DNA of 64,000 bases, from positions 124,001-188,000 of the forward strand of contig NZ_JACJHY010000009.1 of NCBI RefSeq assembly GCF_014138625.1, written 5' to 3'. Shown piece by piece: positions 33,441 to 42,846 of this stretch. The notes below the pieces were generated by a model. The model was not told the DNA's origin and did no database searches. It saw nothing but the letters and a program-made list of their open reading frames with translations. The translations under genes were made by a program, and so were the position numbers. The DNA is from Aminobacter ciceronei (GTDB lineage: Bacteria; Pseudomonadota; Alphaproteobacteria; Rhizobiales; Rhizobiaceae). The number at the start of each line of letters is the position of its first letter. Within the stretch, counting starts at the first letter, position 1.

Positions 33441-34649
33441 TTATCCACGGCGACGGCCGCAACGCCAGTTCCAGTCGCGTTCCGGGCCGACGTCGATGTG
33501 GACGGAATTGGTGTGGCAATAGGTGCCGACACCGCCGCGGCCAGGCATGGCGCGCAGATACGTCGCCAGTTCCCACTTGCCGACGCCGGGAATCTGGATG
33601 TCGGCTGCCGCGCAATACATGTGCTGCGAATTCTTGGCGCCGCGGGCGCGACGGTTGCGTTCCGGGTTGCGATAGCCCGATGTCACGATCATCTTCTTGC
33701 CGTAGTGCTGCTCGGCGGCCTTGAGGATGCGCACCAGCGACGGCTTCAGGCAGGCGACATCGACGCTTTCATGCTGCTTGAGCAGCCCGTTAGGCGCGAG
33801 GCGCGCCATGCCGGCAGCCGATGCCGTCTGGTACAGTTCTGGATCCTCGTCCTCGTGCAGGTCGACGTCGCTGTCGTCGTTGAGGCCGGACTTGCGCTTG
33901 ATTTCGAACAGATCGGTGGTGCGCACGCCCGGCAGCGCCCAGTTCGAATCGCCGCCCGACGAGCCGCCCAGCGACGCAAGCTCCACCGGCTTTGCTTCAG
34001 TTTTTGCCGAGGCCAGCGTGATGATCGGCTTGGCCTTTTCCTCGGGTGCCTTCGGCTTGGTTTCAGACGATTCGTCGCCCATCGCGATCAGCGGCCTTGC
34101 CTTCTGTTCGGCGGGCGCAGGTGCTGCCTTGGCAGATGAAGAGCCGAACAACGAGGCGAACAGCCCCTTCTTCTTGGGCGCCTCTGGTTCGGCTGCCGGA
34201 CCATTGGTCAGGATGAAGCCGGTATCCTGCTGCACCGGCGGCTTGGCCGGTTTTGCGTCCGCAGCCTGGGAAGCGACAGCTGCTGTCTTCGGCTGCTCCG
34301 CTGTGGCTGCCGTCGCGACCTGCTGCGGCTGTTCGGCACTGGCGATGGCGACTTCCGCTGCGTTTTCGCTTCCCGGCTTGATCAGTGGGACATAACCGAC
34401 CTGGTCGGGCAGGGCAGTGTCGCCTGCCGTGCTCATCGTTGCCTGGGCCACTGATGTGGCTGGGGCGCCTGCTGCGGTCACGGATTGGGCAGTGGTTGTT
34501 TCGGTGGTCGTTGCGGCGTTGGCCGCAGGATTTGTCAGGTCGAAATTCGGCTCGCCCGTCGAGGAGCAGGACACGCTCATGAGCGAAACCAGCACGGTCA
34601 GCGCAACGCCGCAGCGCCGGTCTGCGAATCGCAGTCGTCCTGACGTCAA
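33441..34649 (-). CDS. Lipoprotein with M15/DUF882 (YcbK-like) peptidase domain
   Basis: About 402 residues. The N terminus is a lipoprotein signal (VALTVLVSLMSVSC; Cys is the acylation site). A long Ala/Pro/Lys-rich region follows (about 30-270). The C-terminal Peptidase_M15_3 domain has VTSGYRNPERNRRARGAKNSQHMYCAAADI and HTNSVHIDVG, which carry the zinc ligands His, Asp and His. It probably cleaves or remodels peptidoglycan in the periplasm. The start is debatable: TTG at 34649 has GAGAGGGGA at good spacing, GTG at 34670 is also in frame, and the open frame reaches 34748. Confidence 0.82.
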   Translation of the reverse strand: MTSGRLRFADRRCGVALTVLVSLMSVSCSSTGEPNFDLTNPAANAATTTETTTAQSVTAAGAPATSVAQATMSTAGDTALPDQVGYVPLIKPGSENAAEVAIASAEQPQQVATAATAEQPKTAAVASQAADAKPAKPPVQQDTGFILTNGPAAEPEAPKKKGLFASLFGSSSAKAAPAPAEQKARPLIAMGDESSETKPKAPEEKAKPIITLASAKTEAKPVELASLGGSSGGDSNWALPGVRTTDLFEIKRKSGLNDDSDVDLHEDEDPELYQTASAAGMARLAPNGLLKQHESVDVACLKPSLVRILKAAEQHYGKKMIVTSGYRNPERNRRARGAKNSQHMYCAAADIQIPGVGKWELATYLRAMPGRGGVGTYCHTNSVHIDVGPERDWNWRCGRRRG

Positions 34650-34866
34650 ACCGGATCCCCTCTCATGCACTGCAGGCCAACGATTACGCTTGGCGATTGA
34701 AATCGAACATCTACGCAACCACGCTTCCGCAGAAGAAGCGGCACTCAAACTTGTGGCAATGATCCCCCAGTAAGCGGGCTAGGCGCCAATTAAGGCGAGA
34801 TCATGATAGGCGCCATGTTTTCGCCCTCTTGGTAAAGGGCGTCAATTCAATGCCTGTGACAGCTGG

Positions 34867-36696
34867 TTACACGCGTACCTTTACATAGCTGCCGGGCGCA
34901 TCCTCTAGCACGCGCCCGCTTATGCCAGGCTTGCGTGCCGCAACGCGGGTGTCGTCCTTGGCTTCGATCCAGCGCTGCCAGTGCGGCCACCACGAGCCCG
35001 GCGTCTCGGCAGCGCCCTTGAGCCATTCGTCGAAATCGCCTGATGGCTTGCCTCCCGACCAAAACTGGTACTTGCCGGCGGCGGGCGGATTGACCACGCC
35101 GGCGATGTGCCCAGAGCCGCCGACGACATAGTCGACATCGCCACCGAAATACTGGCAGCCGAGGAAGACCGAGCGGGCAGGGGCGATGTGATCCTCGCGC
35201 GCAGCGAGGTTGTAGACCGGAATGGTGACGTCGGCGAGCGAGATGGTTCGGCCGGCCAGCTCCATCCTGCCTTGCGACAGGTTGTTCTCGAGATAGCAGT
35301 TGCGCAGGTAGAAGGAGTGATTGGCCGCTGCCATGCGCGTCGAATCGGCATTCCAGTAGAGCAGGTCGAACGGCGTCGGCTCCTTGCCGCGCATGTAGTT
35401 GTTGATGACATAGGGCCAGATCAGGTCGCCCGAGCGCAGCATGTTGAAGGCCGTCGCCATCTTGGTGCCGTCGAGATAGCCCTTGTCCTTCATCGCTCCT
35501 TCGAGAGCCTTGATCTGATCCTCGTCGACGAACACCTTGAGGTCACCGGCATAGGTGAAATCGACCTGCGTCGTGAAGAAGGTGACCGATTGGATGCGGT
35601 GGTCACCTTCCTGTGCCAGCAGAGCCAATGCTGCCGCCAGCAACGTGCCGCCGACGCAGTAGCCGATGGCGTTGACCTTGGTTTCTCCCGTCGCCTGCTC
35701 GACGATGTCGAGTCCATATTGCAGGCCTTCGCGGATATAGGCTTCCCAATCCTTCAGGCCGTGGCGCTGGTCTGGATTGATCCAGGAGATGACAAAGACC
35801 GTGTGGCCCTGCTCGACCGCCCACCGGATGAAGGATTTCTGCGGGTTGAGGTCGAGGATGTAGAACTTGTTGATCCATGGCGGGCAGATCAGCAGCGGCC
35901 GCTTCAGCACCTTGTCGGTGGTCGGCGTGTACTGGATGATTTCCGCGACGTCGCTGCGGCCGACGACCTTGCCCGGCGTGGTGGCGATGTTCTTGCCGAT
36001 CTCGAAGCCGCTGTAGTCGGCCTGCCGGAGCTTGAGGTCGCCCTTGCCGGCCGAAATGTCCTCGGCAAACATCTTCATGCCGCGCACCAGGTTCTCGCCG
36101 TTGCTGGCGACGGTTTCGCGAAACAGCTCCGGATTTGTGAGGATGAAATTGGACGGCGAAATCGCGTTGGCAACCTGCTTGACGTAGAAGCCGGCCTTGT
36201 GGCGGGTGTGCTCGTCGAGACCGTCGGCATGGTCGACGAGGTCGCCGGCCCAGCGCGCAGTCACCAGATAGGCCTGCTTGAGGAAATCGAAGAAGGCGTT
36301 GCGGCCCCATTCGGGATCGAGGAAGCGCTTGTCGCCGCGTTCTGGCTTGACGGCGTCGTCGACCTCGTCGCCGCCCATGCGCTGGATCGACTTGCTCCAC
36401 ACGTCGAGATAGCCGGAGAACAATCGGGTCTGCGCTTCCAGCGCGCGTTGCGGGTCGGACAGCCAGTATTCGCTAAGCTTGGAGAAGGTCTTGACCATGT
36501 CGGCCATCGGCTCGGCGACGGTGTCGCGCACCTCGCCCTTCTCGCGCGGTTCGGCCCAGGCGGAGGCTGCCTTCCCGGCCTGCTCGATCATGCGGGCCAT
36601 GTTGAGCGCAAAACGTTCCGGATCTTTGACGAGGTATTGCTCGACGGAGGAGGGGGTATCGCCACTCTGCTTGTCCGAATCGTCTACCTTCGCCAT
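34867..36696 (-). CDS. phaC: Class I poly(3-hydroxyalkanoate) synthase
   Basis: A 609-residue polymerase of 3-hydroxyacyl-CoA into PHA granules. The lipase-like box GYCVGG places the catalytic Cys near residue 347; the Asp (AAREDHIAPARS) and His (VGGSGHIAGVVNPP) of the triad follow. Also visible are PPWINKFYILDLNPQKSF and ISWINPD, standard for class I. The frame runs on to 37200, but MAKVDDSD behind GGGAGGACC is taken as the start; MSTMGALGG at 36735 is an alternative. A small lipoprotein gene diverges from it. Confidence 0.93.
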   Translation of the reverse strand: MAKVDDSDKQSGDTPSSVEQYLVKDPERFALNMARMIEQAGKAASAWAEPREKGEVRDTVAEPMADMVKTFSKLSEYWLSDPQRALEAQTRLFSGYLDVWSKSIQRMGGDEVDDAVKPERGDKRFLDPEWGRNAFFDFLKQAYLVTARWAGDLVDHADGLDEHTRHKAGFYVKQVANAISPSNFILTNPELFRETVASNGENLVRGMKMFAEDISAGKGDLKLRQADYSGFEIGKNIATTPGKVVGRSDVAEIIQYTPTTDKVLKRPLLICPPWINKFYILDLNPQKSFIRWAVEQGHTVFVISWINPDQRHGLKDWEAYIREGLQYGLDIVEQATGETKVNAIGYCVGGTLLAAALALLAQEGDHRIQSVTFFTTQVDFTYAGDLKVFVDEDQIKALEGAMKDKGYLDGTKMATAFNMLRSGDLIWPYVINNYMRGKEPTPFDLLYWNADSTRMAAANHSFYLRNCYLENNLSQGRMELAGRTISLADVTIPVYNLAAREDHIAPARSVFLGCQYFGGDVDYVVGGSGHIAGVVNPPAAGKYQFWSGGKPSGDFDEWLKGAAETPGSWWPHWQRWIEAKDDTRVAARKPGISGRVLEDAPGSYVKVRV

Positions 36697-36795
36697 GGTT
36701 CTTGCAGGTCCTCCCAAAGCGCCCATTGTTGACATAGTATCATGTGACGTCTTACCGGGTCCAACGCGCTCTACCGCGCCTGTCGGGGAAACTTT

Positions 36796-37185
36796 ATGAC
36801 ATATAGTGTTGGTCGGAATGTTTTTTTCTGCTCCCGCGTGATGTTGTCCGCGGGCGTGCTGGCATTGGCCATTGCCGGTGCCGGCTGCACCAGCACGACC
36901 AGCGCCGACAGCAGCGCTGCACCGGCAACCGGACGTGGCGCGCAGGATACCGGCACCTACCCCAATCTCAACATTGCGCCTGAGGTGGCCGCCGCCCAGT
37001 TCACCGAGGACCAGAAGGCCGCCAAGCTGGCCGAACTCCAGGCTGCCAGACAGCGCCAGGGCGCCAAGGCCGGCGCAGGCGGTGGCAATTCGGCGGCGAT
37101 GACCACGCTTGCCAGAAAGCACGGCGACGACACGCTGAAGGCCATCGAAGGCAAGTGCGAGACTATCGACCCCGCCTGCAATTGA
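36796..37185 (+). CDS. Hypothetical lipoprotein
   Basis: A 129-residue protein with a lipoprotein signal (VMLSAGVLALAIAGAGC). The mature part is Ala/Gln/Lys-rich with a helix-prone EDQKAAKLAELQAARQRQG segment (about 75-93) and ends in two cysteines (KCETIDPAC). The ATG is at 36796; a later ATG at 36841 would shorten the signal. It is divergent from phaC, with about 100 bp shared upstream, and 48 bp before the aminotransferase gene. No family is recognised. Confidence 0.7.
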   Translation: MTYSVGRNVFFCSRVMLSAGVLALAIAGAGCTSTTSADSSAAPATGRGAQDTGTYPNLNIAPEVAAAQFTEDQKAAKLAELQAARQRQGAKAGAGGGNSAAMTTLARKHGDDTLKAIEGKCETIDPACN

Positions 37186-37233
37186 GTGTATATCGCGCAC
37201 GCATCGCCGAGCCCCCGTTTACCTGGAACTGAC

Positions 37234-38451
37234 ATGGAAGAATTTCACAAGGTCCGCCGCCTTCCGCCCTATGTCTTCGAGCAGGTCAACCGGCTGAAGG
37301 CCAGCGCCCGTTCGCGGGGCGCCGACATCATCGATCTTGGCATGGGCAATCCGGACCTGCCGACGCCGACCGCCATCGTCGACAAGCTGTGCGAAGTGGT
37401 GCGCGACCCGCGCACCCACCGCTATTCGTCGTCGCGCGGCATTCCCGGCCTGCGCCGCGCCCAGGCCAATTATTATGCCCGCCGCTTTGGCGTGAAGCTC
37501 AATCCCGATACCCAGGTCGTTGCGACGCTGGGCTCGAAGGAAGGCTTCGCCAACATGGCGCAGGCGATCACCGCGCCTGGCGACGTCGTGCTGTGTCCGG
37601 ATCCGACCTATCCGATCCACGCTTTCGGTTTCATCATGTCGGGCGGCGTCATCCGCTCACTCCAGGCCAAGCCGGATGATGGCTTCATTCCGGCGCTCGA
37701 GCGCGGCGTCCGCCACTCGATCCCCAAGCCGCTGGCGCTGATCCTCAATTATCCGTCGAACCCTACGGCCTTCGTCGCCTCGCTCGACTTCTACAAAGAC
37801 GTCGTGGCGTTTGCGAAGAAGCACGACATCATCATCCTGTCGGATCTTGCCTATTCGGAGATTTATTTCGATGGCAATCCGCCGCCCTCGGTGCTGCAGG
37901 TGCCGGGCGCGATCGACGTCACCGTCGAGTTCACCTCGATGTCGAAAACGTTTTCGATGCCGGGCTGGCGCATGGGCTTTGCCGTCGGCAACGAGCGCCT
38001 GATCGCCGCACTGACCCGCGTGAAGTCTTACCTCGATTATGGCGCGTTCACGCCGATCCAGGTGGCGGCAACTGCCGCGCTCAATGGCGACGGTGCCGAC
38101 ATAGCCGAGGTGCGCGAAGTCTATCACAAGCGCCGCGACGTGATGGTCGACTCGTTCACCCGTGCCGGCTGGGAAATCCCGGCGCCGGCGGCGACGATGT
38201 TTGCCTGGGCACCGATCCCGGAGCCGTTCAAGCATCTTGGTTCGCTCGAATTCTCCAAGCTGCTGATCGAACATGCGGACGTGGCTGTCGCTCCCGGCGT
38301 CGGCTTCGGCGAGCACGGCGACGACTATGTGCGTCTGGCGCTGGTCGAAAACGAGCACCGCATCCGCCAGGCAGCACGAAGCATCAAGCGCTTCCTGCAG
38401 ACCACAGCCAAACACCCCAACAACGTGGTTCCGCTCGCAGCCCATCGCTGA
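37234..38451 (+). CDS. alaC: PLP-dependent aminotransferase (AlaC / LL-DAP aminotransferase type)
   Basis: A 405-residue class I/II aminotransferase. N-terminal DIIDLGMGNPDLPTP, mid ILNYPSNPTAF and the PLP lysine in TSMSKTFSMPGWRMGF (near residue 237) are diagnostic. In alphaproteobacteria this type, placed directly before hom, is annotated as alanine transaminase or diaminopimelate-type aminotransferase. Which amino donor it prefers cannot be read. The ATG at 37234 is used; the 16 upstream codons lack homology. hom follows after 52 bp. Confidence 0.9.
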   Translation: MEEFHKVRRLPPYVFEQVNRLKASARSRGADIIDLGMGNPDLPTPTAIVDKLCEVVRDPRTHRYSSSRGIPGLRRAQANYYARRFGVKLNPDTQVVATLGSKEGFANMAQAITAPGDVVLCPDPTYPIHAFGFIMSGGVIRSLQAKPDDGFIPALERGVRHSIPKPLALILNYPSNPTAFVASLDFYKDVVAFAKKHDIIILSDLAYSEIYFDGNPPPSVLQVPGAIDVTVEFTSMSKTFSMPGWRMGFAVGNERLIAALTRVKSYLDYGAFTPIQVAATAALNGDGADIAEVREVYHKRRDVMVDSFTRAGWEIPAPAATMFAWAPIPEPFKHLGSLEFSKLLIEHADVAVAPGVGFGEHGDDYVRLALVENEHRIRQAARSIKRFLQTTAKHPNNVVPLAAHR

Positions 38452-38503
38452 GCGGCACCGCGCCACATTCCCAGAACGATTGAAATAAAGAGGCGCCGCG
38501 ACC

Positions 38504-39820
38504 ATGGCTGAAGCATTGCGTGTTGGAATTGCCGGTCTCGGCACGGTCGGTGCTTCGGTGGCGCGTGTGCTGCGCGACAAGGGCGCCGAGCTCACCCGGC
38601 AATGCGGTCGCGAAATCGTCGTGACCGCCGTTTCCGCCCGCGACCGCAGCCGTGATCGCGGTGTCGACCTGAGCGGCGCGCAATGGTTCGATGATCCGAT
38701 CGAGCTGGCCGAGAAGGCCGACATCGACGTCTTCATTGAATTGATCGGCGGCGACGAAGGTGCTGCGCGCGCCTGTGTGCGTGCCGCGCTCGATGCCGGC
38801 CGCCATGTCGTGACCGCCAACAAGGCGCTACTCGCCAAGCATGGCGTGGCACTGGCCGAGGTCGCCGAGAAGAAGGGCGTACTGCTCAACTACGAAGCGG
38901 CCGTTGCCGGCGGCATCCCTGTCATCAAGACCATGCGCGAGGCGATGGCGGGCAACAGCGTCAATCGCGTGTTCGGAATCCTCAATGGCACTTGCAACTA
39001 CATCCTGACGCGCATGGAAGCCGAAGGCCTGACCTTCGAGGCATGCCTCGCCGACGCCCAGCGCCTGGGCTATGCAGAGGCCGATCCGACCTTCGACATC
39101 GAGGGCAACGACACGGCCCACAAACTCGCCATCCTGACCAGCCTGGCGTTCGGTTCGAAGATTGCGGCCGACGACATCTATCTCGAAGGCATTTCCAACA
39201 TCACCCAGGCCGACATTCGTGCAGCAGCTGAACTGGGCTATCGCATCAAGCTGCTCGGCGTCGCCCAGCGCACCGAAAGCGGCATCGAGCAGCGCGTGCA
39301 CCCGACAATGGTGCCGACGGCATCCGTCATCGCCCAGGTCCACGGCGTCACCAATGCGGTGGCGATCGAAACCGACATTTTGGGCGAGCTGCTTCTGTCG
39401 GGCCCCGGCGCCGGCGGCAATGCGACCGCCTCGGCCGTCGTCGGCGACATCGCCGACATCGCCAAGAGCCGTCCCGGCTTCCAGCATGGTCCGGTGTTCG
39501 GCCGCCCTGCCAAGGAACTGAAGCCCTACAAAAAGGCGCAGATGCGCAGCCACGCCGGCGGCTACTTCATCCGCCTGACCGTACATGATCGCATCGGCGT
39601 CTTCGCAGCGATCGCCAAGCGCATGGCCGACAACGACATTTCGCTGGAATCGATCGTTCAGCACGCCAATGGCACCGAAGGTGGCATCGCCCAGAAGACC
39701 GTCATCCTGGTGACCCACGAGACCACGGAAGCTGCCGTGCGCAAGGCCGTCGACGGCGTGACCAAGGACGGTCACCTGACCGACAAGCCGCAGGTCATCC
39801 GCATCGAGCGCGCCGGCTGA
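38504..39820 (+). CDS. hom: Homoserine dehydrogenase
   Basis: A 438-residue enzyme reducing aspartate semialdehyde to homoserine for threonine and methionine synthesis. The N-terminal NAD(P) motif GIAGLGTVGASVARVL, catalytic-region NYEAAVAGGIPVIKTMREAMAGN, GILNGTCNYILTRM and the YAEADPTFDIEGNDTAHKLAIL signature are present. A C-terminal ACT domain (about 355-438, FIRLTVHDRIGVFAAIAKRMADN) gives likely threonine feedback control. It starts 52 bp after the aminotransferase gene. Confidence 0.96.
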   Translation: MAEALRVGIAGLGTVGASVARVLRDKGAELTRQCGREIVVTAVSARDRSRDRGVDLSGAQWFDDPIELAEKADIDVFIELIGGDEGAARACVRAALDAGRHVVTANKALLAKHGVALAEVAEKKGVLLNYEAAVAGGIPVIKTMREAMAGNSVNRVFGILNGTCNYILTRMEAEGLTFEACLADAQRLGYAEADPTFDIEGNDTAHKLAILTSLAFGSKIAADDIYLEGISNITQADIRAAAELGYRIKLLGVAQRTESGIEQRVHPTMVPTASVIAQVHGVTNAVAIETDILGELLLSGPGAGGNATASAVVGDIADIAKSRPGFQHGPVFGRPAKELKPYKKAQMRSHAGGYFIRLTVHDRIGVFAAIAKRMADNDISLESIVQHANGTEGGIAQKTVILVTHETTEAAVRKAVDGVTKDGHLTDKPQVIRIERAG

Positions 39821-40011
39821 GCAGGCGTCTAGGTCAGGGGCGCAATTGTGCCCCCGGCCAGGCCGTCAAGCCGCAATTCCCTTTCAATCGATTGATATTG
39901 TTTCGCTTTCGATAAAGCGGGCAACAGGTCTTGCCGTTGTCATGCGGGTTTGACAATAAGAGCCGGCCCGGTTTGGGCGCTCCGAACTCATCGACTTCAG
40001 GACCCAGTATT

Positions 40012-40986
40012 ATGGCGAAAAGCGTTGTAGCCGGCCTCGACCGGATTCTCACCATGGAACTCGTGCGCGTCACCGAGCGGGCCGCCGTGGCTGCAGCCAG
40101 GCTGCGCGGACGCGGCGACGAGAAGGCCGCCGACCAGGTTGCCGTCGACGCCATGCGCCAGGAACTGAACCGCCTTGCCATCAACGGCACGGTCGTCATC
40201 GGCGAAGGCGAACGCGACGAAGCTCCGATGCTCTACATCGGCGAGGAAGTCGGTTCCGGCGGCCCCGATGTGGACATCGCGCTCGATCCGCTCGAAGGCA
40301 CCACCATCTGCGCCAAGAACCTGCCCAACGCCCTTGCCGTCATCGCCATTGCCGAAAAGGGCAGCCTGCTGTTTGCGCCTGACGTCTATATGGACAAGAT
40401 CGCCGTCGGCCCGGGTTATCCCGAGGGTGTCATCGACATCGACGCCTCGCCGGCCGACAACATCGCCAGCGTCGCCAAGGCCAAGGGCGTGCCGGTCGAA
40501 GAAATCACCGCCTGCATCCTCGACCGTCCGCGCCATTCCAAGCTGATCGAAGCCGTGCGCGAGACCGGTGCTGCCATCCGCCTGATCGGCGACGGCGACG
40601 TGGCCGGTGTCATCCACACCACCGATCCCGAGGAAACCGGCATCGACATCTATCTCGGCACCGGCGGTGCGCCCGAGGGCGTGCTGGCTGCTGCTGCGCT
40701 GCGCTGCACCGGCGGGCAGATGCTTGGACGCCTGATGCTCGACACCCCTGAGAAAGTTGCGCGCGCCGCCACCATGGGCATCACCGACCCCAAAAAGGTC
40801 TACCGCGTCGAGGAGATGGCGCGTGGCGACGTGCTGTTCGCTGCCACCGGCGTCACCGACGGCAACATGCTTGCCGGCGTCAAGTTCGGTCGTGACTCGA
40901 TCACCACCCACACGATTGTGCTGCGCTCGTCGTCCAAGACCGTGCGTGAGATCAAGGCACGCCACCAGGATCTGGAAAAATTCTGA
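40012..40986 (+). CDS. glpX: Class II fructose-1,6-bisphosphatase
   Basis: A 324-residue GlpX-type phosphatase acting in gluconeogenesis. Metal and substrate motifs GEGERDEAPMLYIGE (about 64-78) and DIALDPLEGTT (about 87-97) are intact, as are GDGDVAGVI and GTGGAPEGVLAAAAL. The start at MAKSVVAGLDRIL is preferred; 27 upstream in-frame codons are not family-like. It lies between hom and recJ, a common Rhizobiales order. Confidence 0.95.
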   Translation: MAKSVVAGLDRILTMELVRVTERAAVAAARLRGRGDEKAADQVAVDAMRQELNRLAINGTVVIGEGERDEAPMLYIGEEVGSGGPDVDIALDPLEGTTICAKNLPNALAVIAIAEKGSLLFAPDVYMDKIAVGPGYPEGVIDIDASPADNIASVAKAKGVPVEEITACILDRPRHSKLIEAVRETGAAIRLIGDGDVAGVIHTTDPEETGIDIYLGTGGAPEGVLAAAALRCTGGQMLGRLMLDTPEKVARAATMGITDPKKVYRVEEMARGDVLFAATGVTDGNMLAGVKFGRDSITTHTIVLRSSSKTVREIKARHQDLEKF

Positions 40987-41042
40987 TTACGCGCCTGTTG
41001 CGGTCGCCTATGGTCGATCCGAAGCGGGTGGACCTCAACTGA

Positions 41043-42833
41043 ATGGCGACTGAAAAGCGTAACTTTCTCGGCGTAAGGCGTTCGGCCACCGGTGTTTCCT
41101 GGGAACATCGCCTGACCGAACGCCAGGACATGCTGGCGCTCGCCATCGCCCAGGGGCATGGCGTGCCCGACATCGTCGCCCGTGTGCTTGCCGGCCGCGG
41201 CGTGCTGCCCGAGGACACCGAGCGGTTCCTCGATCCCACCATCCGCGACCTGTTGCCCGATCCGGCCTCGCTGACCGACATGGACAAGGCGGCATCGCGC
41301 CTTGCCGACGCGGTGCTGCGCAGCGAAAAGGTCGCGATCTTCGGCGACTATGACGTCGACGGTGCCTGTTCGTCGGCGCTGGTGAAGCGATTTCTCACCC
41401 ATTTCGGCATCGAGTCCGAGATCTACATTCCCGACCGCATCTTCGAAGGTTACGGCCCGAACCCGGATGCGATGCGTGAGCTTATCGGGCGCGGTGCGAG
41501 CCTGATCGTCACCGTCGACTGTGGTACCAACAGCGCCGCCTCCATCGACGCGGCCAACGAGGCCGGCGCCGATGTGGTGGTGCTCGATCATCACCAGGTC
41601 GGCGGCGCGCTGCCGAATGCCGTGGCCCTGGTCAATCCGAACCGCGACGACGATCTCTCCGGCCAAGGCCATCTCTGCGCTGCCGGCGTCACCTTCCTGG
41701 CCTTGGTGCAGACGGCAAAGGTGATGCGCGCGCGACTGCCTGACGCGCCGCGTCCCGATCTGCTCAAGCTGCTCGACCTTGTGGCACTTGCGACGGTCGC
41801 CGACGTCGTGCCGTTGACCGGCGTGAACAGGGCCTTCGTCGTCAAGGGGCTGCAGGCCATGCGCCAGCAGAACAATGTCGGGCTGACGGCACTCGCCCGC
41901 GTCGCGCGCATAGGCGAGCCGCTCAACACCTTCCACCTATCCTTCCTGCTCGGCCCGCGCATCAATGCCGGCGGGCGCATCGGCGACGCGGCGCTCGGCA
42001 GCAAGCTGCTTGCCACCGACGATCCGGTCGAAGCCGGAACCATCGCCGAAACGCTCGACCGCCTGAACCAGGAGCGCCAGGCGATGGAAACGGAGATGCT
42101 GGCCGAGGCACGCGCCGAGGCCGATGCCGAAATCGGCGCCGGACCGGGCCCGGCCGTGTTGGTCACCGCGAGCACCACATGGCACCCCGGCATCGTTGGC
42201 TTGCTGGCATCGCGTCTCAAGGATCACGCGCGCCGCCCGGCTTTTGCGATTGCCTTCAACCCGAATGGCGTTGGCACAGGGTCAGGCCGTTCCGTGTCCG
42301 GTTTCGACCTTGGCCGGCTGGTGCGCGAGGCGGTCGAAGCCGGACTGCTGGTCAAGGGTGGCGGGCACGCCATGGCGGCCGGCATCACCGTTGAGCGCGC
42401 CAAGCTGGGCGAGTTGCGCGCCTTCTTCGAACAGCGCGCCGCAGCCGACGTGTTCCGCCTGCAGGATGAGGAAAGCCTGAAGATTGACGGTGCGCTGGCC
42501 GCGGAAGGCGCGACGCTGAACCTCGTCGACGCGCTGGAGAAAGCAGGACCGTTCGGGGCAGGGCATGTGCCGCCCGTTTTCGTCCTGCCAAGGCATCGCA
42601 TCGCCGATGCCAGGCTGGTCGGCTCCGCACATATACGCATCGACCTGCGTTCGGAAAGCGGCGGCAAGGTCCAGGCGATGGCGTTCAGGGCGGCAGAGAC
42701 GCCACTTGGCGATTTCCTGTTCCGGAACCGCGACCGTGCAATACACGTCGCCGGCTCGATTTCGGTCAATCATTGGAATGGCAGCCGCACGGCCCAGTTC
42801 AGGATCGTCGACGCGTCGCTGGCCGGTCCTTGA
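41043..42833 (+). CDS. recJ: Single-stranded-DNA-specific exonuclease RecJ
   Basis: A 596-residue DHH-family 5'-3' exonuclease used in recombination and mismatch repair. Motifs: FGDYDVDGACSSALVKRFL (about 101-119), TVDCGTNS, VVLDHHQVGG (DHH, about 180-189) and LVALATVADVVPLTG, then the DHHA1 region with TWHPGIVGLLASRLKD and VKGGGHAMAAGITV. The length is normal. It ends 13 bp before the convergent patatin gene. The ATG at 41043 lies 56 bp after the glpX stop codon. Confidence 0.95.
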   Translation: MATEKRNFLGVRRSATGVSWEHRLTERQDMLALAIAQGHGVPDIVARVLAGRGVLPEDTERFLDPTIRDLLPDPASLTDMDKAASRLADAVLRSEKVAIFGDYDVDGACSSALVKRFLTHFGIESEIYIPDRIFEGYGPNPDAMRELIGRGASLIVTVDCGTNSAASIDAANEAGADVVVLDHHQVGGALPNAVALVNPNRDDDLSGQGHLCAAGVTFLALVQTAKVMRARLPDAPRPDLLKLLDLVALATVADVVPLTGVNRAFVVKGLQAMRQQNNVGLTALARVARIGEPLNTFHLSFLLGPRINAGGRIGDAALGSKLLATDDPVEAGTIAETLDRLNQERQAMETEMLAEARAEADAEIGAGPGPAVLVTASTTWHPGIVGLLASRLKDHARRPAFAIAFNPNGVGTGSGRSVSGFDLGRLVREAVEAGLLVKGGGHAMAAGITVERAKLGELRAFFEQRAAADVFRLQDEESLKIDGALAAEGATLNLVDALEKAGPFGAGHVPPVFVLPRHRIADARLVGSAHIRIDLRSESGGKVQAMAFRAAETPLGDFLFRNRDRAIHVAGSISVNHWNGSRTAQFRIVDASLAGP

Positions 42834-42846
42834 CCGAGAATTGGTC

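Noticed and set aside
35107-36732. A 541-codon plus-strand open frame over phaC
   Set aside because: Antisense shadow of a motif-complete PHA synthase; no ribosome-binding site or domain.
39837-39854. GGGGC/GCCCC hairpin after hom as a terminator
   Set aside because: A 5-bp stem with an 8-base loop and no T-run; not convincing.
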